64,000 nt of DNA from Hemicentrotus pulcherrimus (taxonomy: Eukaryota > Echinodermata > Echinoidea > Camarodonta > Strongylocentrotidae). Positions 25,401-39,000 of this stretch are shown here, one piece after another. The notes beneath the pieces are model-generated. The model ran no database searches. It was not told the DNA's origin and saw nothing but the letters and a program-made list of their open reading frames with translations. Position numbers and translations under genes: made by a program. Numbering within the stretch: position 1 is the stretch's first letter; each line of letters starts with the position of its first letter. The stretch is taken from contig BEXV01000019.1 in NCBI GenBank assembly GCA_003118195.1, forward strand, positions 189,736-253,735, in the 5' to 3' direction.

Positions 25401-26680
25401 TCTGTTCATTCTTTCTTTTTGTGGAAGTATATAATTACTGCAATTATCATTATAAACTGACACAATTGGATTGCCAACTTCACAAAGACTAAAGGGGAAT
25501 TTGAAATAGGATTTTTTGTTTAAATCCTAAAGTCCATCAAGGATATTTCGTGATATTTCGGGAATATTGTTTATTTTTTTATTGATAAAAGCAAGATTGA
25601 AATTCACGTGGGCATGGTGACTTTGACACTCAATTAGTAACCAAAGCAATTACAATATGATATCATCGTATTCTGCTACCTTGCACGGCCTTAACCTACG
25701 AGTTACGCCCTGTCTATATTTGAGATGTGAAAAACTCAATTATTGAAACGTACAGTCTATCAATAGCCAATCTGATGCTTAAAAAGATGCCCAAGGCTTC
25801 CTCCTAATAAGCACAAATTATTAAGAGAGAGAGAGGTTGATATAATAAACCGTAGTCAGCGCTGCTCAGCAGCAGTGTGAGGAATCATATCTCCTCACAA
25901 TAATGAGTAAGATTCTATACAATAATTATATTTGAATTGAAGGGTGTTTGACTATAATCAGCAACTAAAAGGAAGACAATATGGTGTTATACCATCCCAG
26001 ATAATACGATTGCTATAATTATTTTACGTTGCGAGGAGTACAATTCCGGACATTTCCGGACAATTCCGGACATGCTTTTAGTCAATGTATGTGTATTGCG
26101 AATATTGTAAGAGTGAATAACATGATAGGAATATATCAATTTTTCGGGAAATTAAAATAAAACAAGAAAAAAAAAAGAAAAAAAACACTATCCATTCGTT
26201 TCCAGGATTCTTTGCATGCTCTCCACTTTCATACCTACCAAAACGAATACGGTTGGAAGGTAGCAATCGTTTGTGTCGTCACTTAACATGTTTGGAAGTC
26301 CTTTCGAAGACATTTTACAATTCTGAATGAATCTCTCTTACGGTACTCGAAACAAAATCAAACCCCTTTCGCATAATTTCATTACAGACGCATGATCACG
26401 GTCGAAGTCAATTTGCAAATACAAAAGAATGTGAAGGAAGCGGCAAGGTGACCTTCCAATTTCCTATCTGGTTTGAACTATTACGGTTCCGGGGCTGCAT
26501 TCACAAAGCAAGTGTCGTGATTTAGTTTGATTTGATTTGGTTAGAAATAGTGTGCAACCTAGTAGCGGTGGGAAAGGAGGAACTGAAAACCTAGGAAATA
26601 GACCCGGTTGTGAGCTTTGTATACAATGTAGGATGGAAGAGATCCTGCCGTAAAACATGAAGTAAAAAATTAGAAATGCC

Positions 26681-26771
26681 GTAGTGGAGGTGTCGTAGTG
26701 GTGTATTAGTGGTGTCATAGAGGTGTGGAAGAGGTGTCGTAGAGGTGTGGAAGAGGTGTCGTAGAGGTGTC
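26681..26771 (+). repeat. 11/22-bp minisatellite abutting the SINE 5' end
   Basis: Imperfect tandem units of AGAGGTGTCGT alternate with AGAGGTGTGGA, making a 22-bp higher-order unit that is clearest at 26729-26771. The left part is more degenerate (GTAGTGG variants). The unit's GGTGTCGT is the same string as the first bases of the adjoining SINE, so the array may have grown from the SINE terminus. Confidence 0.75.
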
Positions 26772-27010
26772 GTGGTCTGGTGAATACGTCACCGGACTGC
26801 GGATGATACGGTTTGCGGTTTCAACTCCCGCCGCGGAAGTAATGTCCTTTAACACATTAATATACATTTGCCACTCTCTGCCCAGGTGAAGTAAATAGGT
26901 ACCTGATAGGAGGACATTCCTTGAATGCTTAAATGCCTTATTATGGCAACTAAGCTACGGACAGGGTAATAATATGATACTCTGTATTAAATGCAGTTGT
27001 AAATTGTAAG
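26770..27010 (+). mobile_element. Second tRNA-derived SINE, different family
   Basis: The left end starts TCGTGGTCTGGTGAATACG (A-box-like) with a degenerate B box GGTTTCAACTC at 26817-26827, about 45 bp downstream as in tRNA heads. The body includes CCCAGGTGAAGTAAATAGGT, TCCTTGAATGCTTAAATGCC and GGGTAATAATATGATAC, phrases I associate with a common echinoderm SINE body (recall only). An A-rich run at 27031-27042 may be its tail. The B box has an extra T against consensus, so this copy is probably inactive. The minisatellite at 26681-26771 abuts its 5' end. Confidence 0.65.
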
Positions 27011-27335
27011 GTAGAATCGTAAAACTTGGTGAGAAAAAAAAAAAGGAATACTGTTGTGATACAAATGTGGATATGGATTCGGGTTGAATGAAAGATTAAA
27101 ATGTAGATTAAAGACAGACAAAATATGGAAACAGATTAGTGAAGGCCCAGACATCAATACAAACATATGATGAAAGATTGAAAGCTGAGATGAATAGAGA
27201 TTTTAAGGTACACAATTTGCAAATTTTGACTGACATGTCGTCGGGGCAATCCTCGCATTTCATATAAATTCATGATTATCTAGCCTTCATTATTCACTGT
27301 TTCAACATTTGAGTGTGTTATATATTTCCTCCAGT

Positions 27336-27357
27336 AAAAAAAAAAAAAAAAAAAAAA
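27336..27357. repeat. Poly-A run (22 A)
   Basis: Homopolymer with no recognisable retroposon body to its left. Confidence 0.95.
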
Positions 27358-30300
27358 TCCGTCCTATACCCCGCAGGAATACGTGGAAAGTATGTTCAAA
27401 TATATACCTTGTCAATTAGTCGGCATACGAAATGGACATAATGATAAAACATTCACTATTTTGAGATTCCCAGGAGCAAAACGTTATTACCCATCAATCT
27501 TTTCTTTGACATGCTCCCAAGGTTGTGACAACAACCTTATCTTGGTCAAAAGGAAGATTTGTTTAAAGCTATGCCCTTTATCACTATTATTATGAGGGAA
27601 GGGGGTGGGTGTCAAGGTAGAAATTTAACATCTAAACAAGTGTTCTTGGACAATCTCATTTATGTCAAATATGACTATAAATGGTTTATCACATTGACGT
27701 ATGAAAACTAGATATGTCTGCCAACATAACTATGCATTCACATATGCCCATATCTCTTTGCATCACTCTGCAGTATTTGTGATACAGGGTATTTAGCAAG
27801 AATTTGTTATGACTTTTATGATCTCAAATAAATAAAAGAAAAGTACACAATTAATATTACTTTCTAATCAACTATTCACAAAAGACTTCGACAGCGTTTA
27901 AATGATTTTGGCGGGAATAACCTAGACCCGAAAGAGTGGAAACTTTTGCAAGGGGTCTAATGTGACAGGAATTTTCCTAAACAGCACATTATCCGATCAT
28001 ATTAAATTTAAAAAGTTGAACATCTATTCCTTAGTTGTTACATATGTAGATTTTCACACGCAGATTTTTGTGCAACAATATATTATAAAGTTTTTTATAT
28101 AAATTTTTTTTTTGGCTGAATTAGTACAAAAGTTCATGAAATATTATTTCTGCTCAGTTACATCTCAAGTGGATATGAACAGAGTTCAAAATAGGGTTAT
28201 TATACATGATACCTGAAAACGTATTGTTACATTCATGCATAAATTCATGCATTCAAAGGGTGTCATTCTTAAGTAAATATACCTTCTGGCATATAATCTT
28301 AAATCCATTACTACTCGAAGTATGCAAATCTCTAACTAAAATAATATCTTCGGTAGAAATAAACATATTGTAAAATTCATTTTTTCCACATTATACCTGA
28401 AAAATAGTAATATATCAACAATTTAAAAATATTAATGCATTTATTCGAAGAAAACCTTGCACTTAACAACAGATTCCTTATAACTTGGAAATACAAAAAT
28501 CAATGTTCTACGAATAGTGCTGATCTTTAGTATACAATTATCTAAGATATGAAAAGACTGTAAGGTGCAGCTTTTATGCATACTGCCCCTAAAATGTATT
28601 ACAGTAATTGGTATACAGGACAACTAACAAAAAGTATTCCATAACATTTTTAATTTTTTTTTTAATTTTTAGAAGTATGATGGCATGTACATTCGAAGAA
28701 AACTTTAGCCTAAAGACCGATTTTCTCATGGCATATATCTCAAATCCAATCTTCCTTGAAACCTGTAAAGTTATAGGTTACCCCTGATTTGCAAACTGAA
28801 TTCATGGACCTGAGCCGACAGCTCTCCGCGAATTGTCTTGAATGGATTGGTTTACAACCTTGGAGTCGAAGAGTTGGATTGAATTATGTTCATGTAATTG
28901 ACATCTGTGATTTCTCCCCCACCCATCCCACCCTTCCCACCTTGTCCAGTGGGTTTTAACCACGTTTGTGCTTTCGATCAAGAGGTTGGAATTAACCATG
29001 ACGAGTGCCCTTAATTGGATTTCTATAATGTGACGCGAGTTGTGAGTCCCAAGGGAAAATGGCATGTTGTATGTGCCTCTAACAACACTCATTTGCAAAG
29101 GCAAAGTATACCCTGACATTAAGTTGGTTTTTAAAAGAAATAGACAACTGAGAGAATTGGTCAGAGAAAGTTTGGGCAAATTCCGATCCAAAATAAGAAA
29201 GCTATGAACTGTTAAAGTTTTAATCAATCAAACATACATTTGCAACTATATGACGTATCTTGCGAGCTCTACTCCCATTTGCTCTGTACTTACAATTTCA
29301 TTACTTTTATTCACATCGTTATTGATGATAGAAAAGATTTTTTCCTTAAAGGACTTGTACAGAAACATATTTGAAGTAATTATATTCAGGGTGCATGTAT
29401 GATTGAATTATTATTCTTTATTTTCTTGAGGGAAATAAAAAATATGTGATTTTTTTTTTTAGAGTACATTCCAAATGAGAGGGGAGCCCGCAAGATACAT
29501 AACAGGGTTGTCAATTAATTTGTGTTTGTTTGATTACAACTTAAAAATTTCATAACATTCTTCTTTTCAATCGAAATTTGCTCAAACATTCACTGACTGG
29601 TTTCTCTCATTTGTTTGTTTCTTTTAAACCCAACTTATTATCAGGGTATAGACTTCCCCTTTAAAAGCATGGTTTGGCGCCTTGATACGGGACAGGGTTC
29701 GTGCAGCTTTAACAAGCTGCAGTGACTGAGTATAGCAATTTCTGTTTTTGTGATTCGAAATCATTCAATGTCATCTTGTCCTGTTTGAATAGCCTGAAGC
29801 ATGTTGACCCATTTTGATCACATGCGGATAGGAAATGTACTTTTTATGGGTCATGCGGTTTGATGTATACGTTATATTTAGATCTAATTTTCATCATCTT
29901 TTATCTTTAAAGAAAAAGACAGGTTTTGTTGTCATGGCATTACTCATCACAATCCCTTCGGTTGGATCATGAGTCTGGTTTATGAGTGTACCTTGATGTA
30001 TGGATTTTAAAGAGACGAAATCGCCGGAAAATCATTCGATTTGTTTCGATCTCTCTGGGAATGATCTTTTAGACCTTACACATATTATCCTTAACCATCT
30101 ATTGACCTCATCAAACTGTAAAGATCTAGCGACGGTTTCGTTTAATGAATAGGAGGTCGTTGTTGACGTACCGTTCAATAATATAGTGATGGGATAAAGT
30201 GATAGGTGATAGAGAAATTCGGAGGTCCTTGGGCAATAATACTGACTAATGCCTGGTCGTAGATCAGGCATGGGCGAGAAAATATTAATCACCGGTCAAA

Positions 30301-33137
30301 TAGCAGAAAGTGAGCGAAACATAATAATCTGAGGTGTTAATATATTATTATTTATAGATATTGAATTTGTCTTGAAGTTCGTAGGCGGATATAAAATGTT
30401 CCGTATCGCCGAGTTTGAAATGGAGACAATCATCATCAATTACTTGGATAATAGCCTCAATTTCAGTTGTGCCTAAATGTACATGTTTCTATTTGCTTTA
30501 ATAGGGAATCGACACATACCCATTATTTATCTTTTCATTTTCCGTACATGTAGGTTTGAACAGAATGCATTCCTCAAAGTATAATTACAATCAAATTTAA
30601 TCACATGACAACAAAGCAGTGTGCACATGCTTAAAAGAATATGCTTCTTAATAGGTTGATAATCATGGACTCTAAAAATCATTTATGAGAAAAAGCACTC
30701 ATTATGCACGTTCGTGTAGCCTGGCTACGGTTTCTTTATCTTTTTTTTCACCAACGTTAGCTTTGTCAAAAAAGGAGAAAGCACTATAACTCCTTCAAGA
30801 TTGTGTTTTTATGTTTTGTTTCTAAGGAAAATGAAAGAAACCTGCTCTTGAACTCGTGTTGACATCGTAAGTGGCAATTTCGAGAGAACGATTATGGGTT
30901 TTTCTCCGGCGAAGGTCATGGTGATATGCAGAAGCAGGAATTGGTGATTAACGACGTTTAAAAGACCTATAACCACGCTGAAGTAAATTACCGAAAAGTC
31001 ACGTCGAGACGAATGCTAACTTGCTAAGTAACTTTGGGCTTTGTTCATTGATATGTTAATCACTACGGAAAGGATTCCTCTATAGAAGTCCCTCTCCTAA
31101 CATAAACATAATGATAAAGTTCCTACCGAGAAATCAACTCGAGGGCTATTTCAAGACGGTTTTGTATATCCTTTAGAAATCTTTTTAGGATACGCAACTC
31201 GCCCTAATACCTTGTAAATTTGTGACGGACAAGGCCATTCAAATTGACTTCCAGAAAGTCGTTGCCATTGCGTTTATAAAGAAATATGTTTTTAATATTT
31301 GATGAATAGAATCCATGGTCAACATAATATGAATTTTAGTCAACAACAGCGGTCAGTTTTGGTCAGAAAGTAAAATAGAATAGCCATACAAACCTGCAAG
31401 GAAAAGCGGGGGGAAGGCAATGATGATGACGAAACTTAATATGGAAATGCAGGACTTAACACTTAATTATCCTGACTATTTTCTGAGTCCAAGATCACTA
31501 GAATGACTGGTAGAAAATACCAAATTAAATCGAAACCTGTTTCAAAATACGGGCCTCTGGCTTGAAATGCATATGAAATTCTTGTTGCATGGAGAACATC
31601 AACTGATATGTTTCTCTTTGTACATCATTAATACGAAGACAAGTTTATAAACTAGCAATGAACAATGTCATGTTAATAAGAGAATGATATATACACTGAT
31701 TACTATCCACAGCCTTAGAGTTTTAACATTCATCTAATACCAATATCAGTGAAACACCTTCAGGGTTGGATATCTGACTCTCTCTCCAAAAGGGACCGGC
31801 TTTTCAATTAGGCGAATATCTTGACAATTTGGACTAGGCAGTCCCTCGCAATGTCATTGTATATAAGCAAACACCCCTGGCAGGTATAAACGCACTTCCA
31901 CGCGTTTGTAAACACGGCGGAACATGACGAGGTGTACCAGTGGAAGAGCCTGAATTGATAACAGCGTAATGTTTCAATGGATTAACTCTAATGGATGTCT
32001 TATTGATGCACTGAGGACTAAGATCTGTCGGTACTTGATGCCCCTTATCAAAGGTATTGGTTCCCCTTGACGCAGTATACACGCCATTCCTTCACTCTGC
32101 AGTATCAACGAGGAAGATAGTGGGCGGGTGGTTCGCCCGCCGGGCCGAGGTCGAGCAGGGAGTTTTGTTTTACCGCTATCGCAGAGATTACTCATCATAT
32201 CTCAGTTGTTGCTTTCTTTCGAAGTGTATATATAACATATCCTAAGGAGACGGGTGGAGAGTGCGTGTTCCGTCGGGGTCAGATGTCGCATATCAATATC
32301 CTATGAAATTAGGGCAAGCGAGGACAATGGCATTCGCACTGCTGCATCCTCTTGGTTTTGAGGTAGAAGGGTTTGAAAAGGGGATGTTCCACCGGTTGTC
32401 TGGTTGTATCCTTTGACTCTTGCAGTAATCTTGTACTTTCCACAGTTTCCTTGTCATTCTATATCTTACCCGTGATTGCACTCGACCTTTTTCACTATTT
32501 GTATGAATCTCTCTGTTATCAAACTACCTGAACATGTTCACCGTATAAAATTGTCTCGTTTTGAATCGGTTTACTTTCAATGAATCCTTCATTATTGCTT
32601 ACGAACCTTTTTTTGTCTTTACCCCCACCTTGACAGTCAAAAAGTCGTCGTAAAATATGATCGCTTAAGGAGGCTGCTTAAGTAAGACGCCTCTCTCCTT
32701 GCTGACCCCGAAACACTTATCCCTTCTCAATTCATTTACCACCCTCTGTTTTCCATGCATATTTACATTATTCTGAATAGTATTATTTTCCTAACATATT
32801 ACATTTCCAGTTTGTGACGAATTCCATTTTGCAGGAACCATTTTAATTTTTACATTGTATATGATTTGAATAGAGACAATGAAATTCAGTCAGCTTCCCA
32901 CCGACCGAAAAGTGATAAAGTTCACATGTCCAGGAAAGCCACATGCGATATCACTTTCGTTTTTCTAGCGTAAGGAGGATGAAAGTGGTAAGCAAGGAGC
33001 TATGAAGAGAGTTTTGGGAGGTAGACTTATAGTGCCAGTATACATTGCCTCTTACGAGAGCATACGATTTCCGATCCATCGAGATTAGGGGAAAGAGGGG
33101 AAGAGGGGAAGTAAATAAAGAAAGAAATATATGACGA

Positions 33138-33141
33138 GATG

Positions 33142-33174
<33 letters not shown>

Positions 33175-33200
33175 GAGGAAAGAGAGAAAGAGAAAGCGAG
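33138..33200. repeat. (GA)n microsatellite
   Basis: Pure GA core followed by GCGAGAGAGGAGGAAAGAGAG-like degeneration. Confidence 0.95.
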
Positions 33201-35014
33201 AGATGAATAGAGAGAGCTGGGAGAGTGAAAGGCAGACACTGAAATGAATCGCTTCTTCCCAATCCTTCAGATTCACAAAATGCTCAATAACGTTGAAGAG
33301 GATGGCATATTTGTTTCCGTCTTAAGAGCTAGGCATACTAAATGCGGAACCACGGCGTTTTACGCCTTCAATTACCTCCATGAATGGATCACAGTGTCAC
33401 ATGGGTGGACAGCCCCCCTTCTTACAGTCAGACAATTAAAAACGAATCCCATTCATTACAAGGAGACCCTTGAGTCTAAAATCCCATACATTCTAACATT
33501 CACAACAACCGACGCAACGCGAAAAGTACGGTTGCATTAATGATGTTCCTTAGCCTCTATAATGAAACTCTAACACGTAATAATTGCTTCAAATGCATGA
33601 TAAGAGCTATTCACCTCTCTCGTTCCCTCTCTCTAGGGGGATAACCCCCTCCATTTTATCAAATATTTACGGCGGCGCCGCCAGTTTTCACTATTTCAAC
33701 TTCACGTCTGAAAGCGTAAGCTTAGTGCTTATACAGGGAGAGTCTGGAGTGCAATAGGGATTACGGTATCGTATGTCATGCTCTTCAAACACCCCTCCCT
33801 AATCCAACTCTAAAACGGAATACATTATTCCACTTACATGACCAGGTCAGATTTAGCTCTTTTAATGTTTTAAAGGCTCGCCCTCATTTGCCTTTCGTTT
33901 GCAAAAAGAAATCTTGTATTGACCAACGCATAATAAGGTGAAGCAAACTAGAAAAAGTGCTATCCTAGGCTAGAAATTCTGACATTATGTTCGGGAAGAG
34001 CCTTCTCGTAGGTCATTGCGTTAATTTGTTTGTTTATTTTGTTGTTATGTGTTGCCAATTAAACAAATGCGTGTAATATTCCCAATTATCAAAAAGAGCT
34101 ATCGTTTGAAAAAAAATGATGTTCATCAATATTATATTTCAATTATTGAATACGAATTTGGCGAAAGTTTGAGCTTTTTCATAACAATAAATAATTATGC
34201 AAATTGCTTATTTTAAACAATCGCAGATTTAGAGGAAATTACTATATATTTTTTAACAATGGCCTTTAACATCTTGATTGTCGTGTGCATGAGAAAATGG
34301 AAAAAAAATGTTGTGGCCTGAGTCGCTAAGCGGACTATATGCTGAGATTGACGATGGTAAGACAAGATATGCTGGGATTTCTCTCGCCTGATTTTTGACA
34401 GTAGCTTAGCTCCGATTACGCCTTTTGTTTTCCCCTGAACTTTCTGAATTTATTACGTAAAAATACCTTTTAGTGTGAAATAGATTGTGTTTTATAGTTG
34501 AACATTTACACGAACTGTTTAAGGTGTGGATAGTGAAAGAACTAGAAACGGAAAGAAGTTTATGGAAGCACGATGTATTGTAATCCTAAAAATAACGCCT
34601 TGTATAAATCAACTTTTGAGGTAAAACAAAATCAGCTTCGAGAAGATTCTTTTTGTTTAAATTATATAAGAACAACCAAACAAATAAACACGATTACACG
34701 ATTTCTTTTTCTAGCACTTCCCAATGGCGCATGAAAATGCCATAAACAAACACAAAACAGGTAACGGAAGTTATTCCAAATTATGTCAATATTATTTTTG
34801 TTTTAAATGTAAACAGATTATCATGACGTGAATTCACTCTATGACTAAGCAATGGCCCTCTTCCATATGATTAAATATTTTTCATCATACTTGTGATAAA
34901 ATCGCGTTAATACATCCTTAGATCACACAACCTGCAAGATTCGATTAACCATTTTTGTTTTTTGTTTTTTGAAAAAATATTTTTGTATGCAACAGTATTC
35001 TTCATTTCAAAGTT

Positions 35015-35378
35015 TTAGTGGCGTATCAGGCCAGCTCCACGGCCCGGCATGGGGGCTTGCTCTGCACTCCATGGAAGTACTGAAGCAAATACAATTGAAG
35101 AGCTAATTTGATTAGTGCTTAGAAATATATATTGCCCATACATCGACCAGATGTTATTTAATTTACATTTTCTAAGTGAACGGCAGGCCCGTTGCATTGT
35201 TTGTGGAAGACCTACCGCTGAGCGACCAAATGTTGTTTTGTTTCCGTCGTTTTCAACCATATTTCCACAAACAAACAGACAAGTAGAAGACGCCATGCGA
35301 CTGCCATCTGCTAGTACATTTAGACAGGTGTTTTTAATGAGCCTGTATATTGAAGATAGGCTACACGGTGTCAATTAA
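35015..35378. other. G+C-richer segment open on both strands
   Basis: Both strands stay open: 119 codons on minus (35015-35374) and 87 on plus (35115-35378). The plus frame contains RCIVCGRPTAERPN, a CxxC pair without further zinc ligands. Mirrored open frames suggest composition rather than a gene. A degraded transposon piece or conserved element is possible. Confidence 0.25.
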
Positions 35379-38019
35379 AGCGTTATAAACAAAATTATGA
35401 CATGCTGAAATGAAAACTATTGATAATAATTGTTCTATAAGACCGGGTGCAATTAGTAAAACAAGTGATACTCATATCTTTGTACATGTTATATTCGGGT
35501 ATAAACGATCCGGATAAAAGCGTTTTAAAGATTCTGTTGCATGCTCTCATGAAATCGGTTGAATTTAAATTTGATTTCGATTTATTTTACTCTGCATTCC
35601 ATATAAATATAAACAATTGTCGGTAACAAAACCAACTTAAAATAGAACTAAGAAGTACTTTCAAACAACGAATCATAAGTAAGCATATACATAACAATTA
35701 TCATAGAAAAGAAAGAATGGATAACGTGTCATATTCATCAAACTTTAATACTGAATTGTTTGCAGTAGAAGGACTGCCAGTGTAAACAGTAAGACAAATC
35801 TAAGGATTTTCTGTATATCCAGACCCCCCTAGAAATAAAAACATCATTATTAGAGTTGGTCATTAGCATGTATAAGAGCGCAAAGGATAATCTTTCAGCA
35901 GATCTTTACAAAAATAAAGAAATGTTAGAAAGCATCAACAGGCATGTACACTGCGTTGACACTTGCTCGATTTGGGCTTCATCCGATTTATACCCTTTTT
36001 TGGCAACAAAATAGCCTTTGGCAGGCAATAACTGATGCAGTACTCATCAAGCCAAAATGGTGTATCCAGACTACGGCCTAATACGAAGGGCGAAACGTCT
36101 CACCTGCGGGCCAAATGTGATCCAGTAAGATATATACTTTGAGAAGCCCTGACTTGCGTTAATACCAAGGTGGTAGGGGTGCTTTCTAAACAAAATATTT
36201 TGAGAAGAAACTGTTTAAAATGTGTGCATATCTCTGTACGTCTTGACTGACAAATAATGTTCTAACAATCATATATAAGCACAAAGACGGGGCTACATTT
36301 TCTCTTTTCTGTCGGACATCAGTCGAGAGGATTAAATCGTGTCCTCCCGCCCCCCTGCCCCTCCTTCCAATACGCCAGTTCCAAGCCAAAGCACTTGTCC
36401 TTTTGTGAACCTCACAAGGGCCTATCGATGATACAGGGAGCCTACGGACACGACATCAAATTTTAGTCGAGTACAAAAAGTGTGGGTGTCGGGGTGTGAC
36501 AATTCCCCATAGCAAGAGGAAATGAGGATATATCGAGAAGACAAGAGAGGGATATATTTGGAGTATTTTGTCCAAACGGGAACAATCCGCGAAATCAGCA
36601 GACCAATGAAACATTCTGGGGCTGTAAGTTGCAGGAGTTATAACACACTGCTTTCATTTCTCCGCTATCTTTAATAGTATTTCCTTAATCATGAATAATA
36701 TTCAAAAACTAGAAATGTATTCTTCACGTTACTCTAGAATTTCCCACCACGTCGTAAATGCTTTTTTTATTAAAAAAAAAAGATATTTAGAAATCGGTGA
36801 AAAATAATTATGGTTATCTAAAATGCTGAAAATTGTTATTCAAATGCATAAGCTTTCATAAATTTGAACTTCATACTTTTTGTTAACCTAACGCCGCAAG
36901 TAGGTACATGATCTGGCATTGCGGTGATCGTGGTTTTATTGGTAAAATCTTATTGCAAACCATATATGGATTGATTTTCTTTATTTCTATTGTAACATGA
37001 TTGAAAGGAACTGTCTGGTGTGTTAGCGTCACCACACACTTTCCTTAATTCATGCTTTCAATACGTATGGTATGATATTCCCCCGAGAGTTCTATTACAA
37101 TGTTTCTGTCACAAAAAAGTAAAAGAAAGCAGGAAATGGATAATAAAGACCATTTAATGAAACATTGAATTCCATTGACAGCCTAAGCTATGTACATACA
37201 TTAACCATAGAAAAAAACCCTGAAATATTGGCATGAATGTATACAGTTAACTACTGAATTATTCGCAACCTCACCAAGTTTTATAATTTGTTCAGTATGT
37301 GAAAATATTTTTTTCAAAGAATGTAACAGATTAAAGCTTTCATCTAAAAGTATTCAACATAGGCCATCATTCAACCAGCCCACATTTCATCAGTGAGTTA
37401 CGAAAAACACAAAAAACATCAAATTTACGAGGGGTATGATAATTTAGTTTACTATATTCGTACGTTAAACTAAATGATTTGTATGTCTACCAACTGAACT
37501 AAGGTAATTTTGGTTTCTTGCTCTTTTGCTCCTCACCAAAAAACAAACCCATTTCAATCAAATAAGTTGAAGTTGAAGTAGATTAAATAGCGTGTTTACT
37601 GATGCATCAATGATTTCCCAAATTTCTATTGGAAAAGGAAGTTCTTCATTTTCGTAAATATATTAATGTCTAAGAATGTCATGGTATTTCCGCTCTCAAA
37701 ATTCAATTTTTTTTACCTTTGCTTGATATTTACTATCTAAGGCAGAATGAAATGGGTCGTCATATGTTATTTGTAATTCAAAAACACTTTTAAAAAAAAT
37801 CATTTTGCAAACTCTATGCTGCGATATCGCAGCTACAGACAATCTAGCTCTTACTCATTCACTGTGCCACTGTAAAACTAGTGGGTCCATGGTAAAACTT
37901 ACGAGTTTACCTCATTCATGCAAGGACATGCCTACATATTTAGTCTCTTTAAACATCAGGTGTTTTGGGTTTTTTTTTGTGTGTGTGATTTCCAGGAAGC
38001 AAAATGTTTCCGTACTTAC

Positions 38020-38076
38020 CAATTCCCCTCTCGGCGTGCCTTCAGCGAAACTAAACACTTTTGGCGCGCAAACCAT
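38020..38076 (-). CDS. Weak candidate small exon (57 bp)
   Basis: On the minus strand CTTTTTCCTTATTCCCAG precedes 57 bases that end in GAATTG|GTAAGT, so both splice signals are good. Two frames are open. One reads MVCAPKVFSFAEGTPRGEL; the other starts with a split codon (WFARQKCLVSLKARREGN). In the phase left by the 55.5-kb exon the second frame is used and leaves TG, which would form TGA with the first base of the 20.2-kb exon. It would therefore act as a stop-introducing cassette there. It may equally be a chance pairing of splice-like motifs or part of another gene. Confidence 0.2.
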
Positions 38077-38779
38077 CTGGGAATAAGGAAAAAGCGCGGG
38101 AGATGTAACAGAATCATCCCCACTCACTTCTATCCATCAAAAGCCCTCCCTCTTCTCCGCAGGAGGTAGTAAGGGCGATGTATTCTCCCTCATGCATTCG
38201 CTTTTTTTTGCAGGTCGTGCCCACTTTGTTAGACCAAGGAGTTATGCATTCAAAACACTTTGGTTGGAAAATGCTTGTTGACGCCATAACATCCTATTAA
38301 ACCTGTTATTATTCTGCGAAATACATGTAAATTTGCGTCGAGGTCGGAATGTTGCGAAGATGTATTTTAGATAAAGACAATATAACATGTAATGATTTTG
38401 CGTGACAACGTTAACGGGACTGTTTAAAAAAACAAATGAGTAAACAAAAGAATTTTTATTCTAAATGCTGTTAGAAGTTAGTGACATCGACTCCCTAGGG
38501 TGTGGTGAGCATGGACCGTACATGTATGTTTAGTAAAACAATGAGCCCATTACTAATTTCATGTCGAGGCGCTTAAACGTAATATTAAGCGATGCAAACG
38601 TAACTAACGTTAAATTTGAAACTTTATTCAATATTGGCAACAACATCCCAAATTAAATTAGCCTCCCTTGTTACATGCACATTAAATATCCCCAGTACTT
38701 CGGCTATTACCTACAGCTTTACTACGACGGGTTTTCTAGGGCACACGGCCTGACATACCCGTTGATCTATTCCTGACTT

Positions 38780-39000
38780 AGCCGGATCGTGTCCCGGAGA
38801 TTACGAGAAGGGAATGTGCCGAATTAAGGGGGTCGCCAATGCCTAATAAAGCGACTCTTCTGATTATTGATGGCTGCAAATTGAAGTAAATGGGTTCAAC
38901 GTCGCCAGCCAATTTAATAGGACACCGGTGGAATCCAAGAGAGATTGCTCGTTTAGTGCCGCTTTGGAAAGAATCAGAAAAAAACCTTGATGACGTGACA
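38780..39000. promoter_or_regulatory. Possible conserved non-coding island
   Basis: A G+C-richer, repeat-free stretch containing TCTGATTATTGATGGCTGC (homeodomain/TALE-like core) and CCAATTTAATAGG. The minus-strand frame across it is open for about 70 codons but has no supported splice sites or known domain. Confidence 0.2.

Larger units (their letters stand above)
27011..37900. other. No supported gene; putative intronic sequence
   Basis: The largest frame (28802-29227, minus, 141 codons) has no recognisable domain and biased composition. GGCGGCGCCGCC at 33671-33682 is a perfect 12-bp palindrome, and AGGGGG-ATAA-CCCCCT at 33635-33650 is a small hairpin. Confidence 0.5.

Noticed and set aside
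28802..29227. 141-codon minus-strand frame, the longest in the window
   Set aside because: No domain, no signal peptide, no paired splice sites. Length is within chance for a window of this size.
38200..38335. Strong acceptor TTCGCTTTTTTTTGCAG on the plus strand
   Set aside because: The frame after it ends at TAA in 28 codons, with no donor and no recognised sequence.
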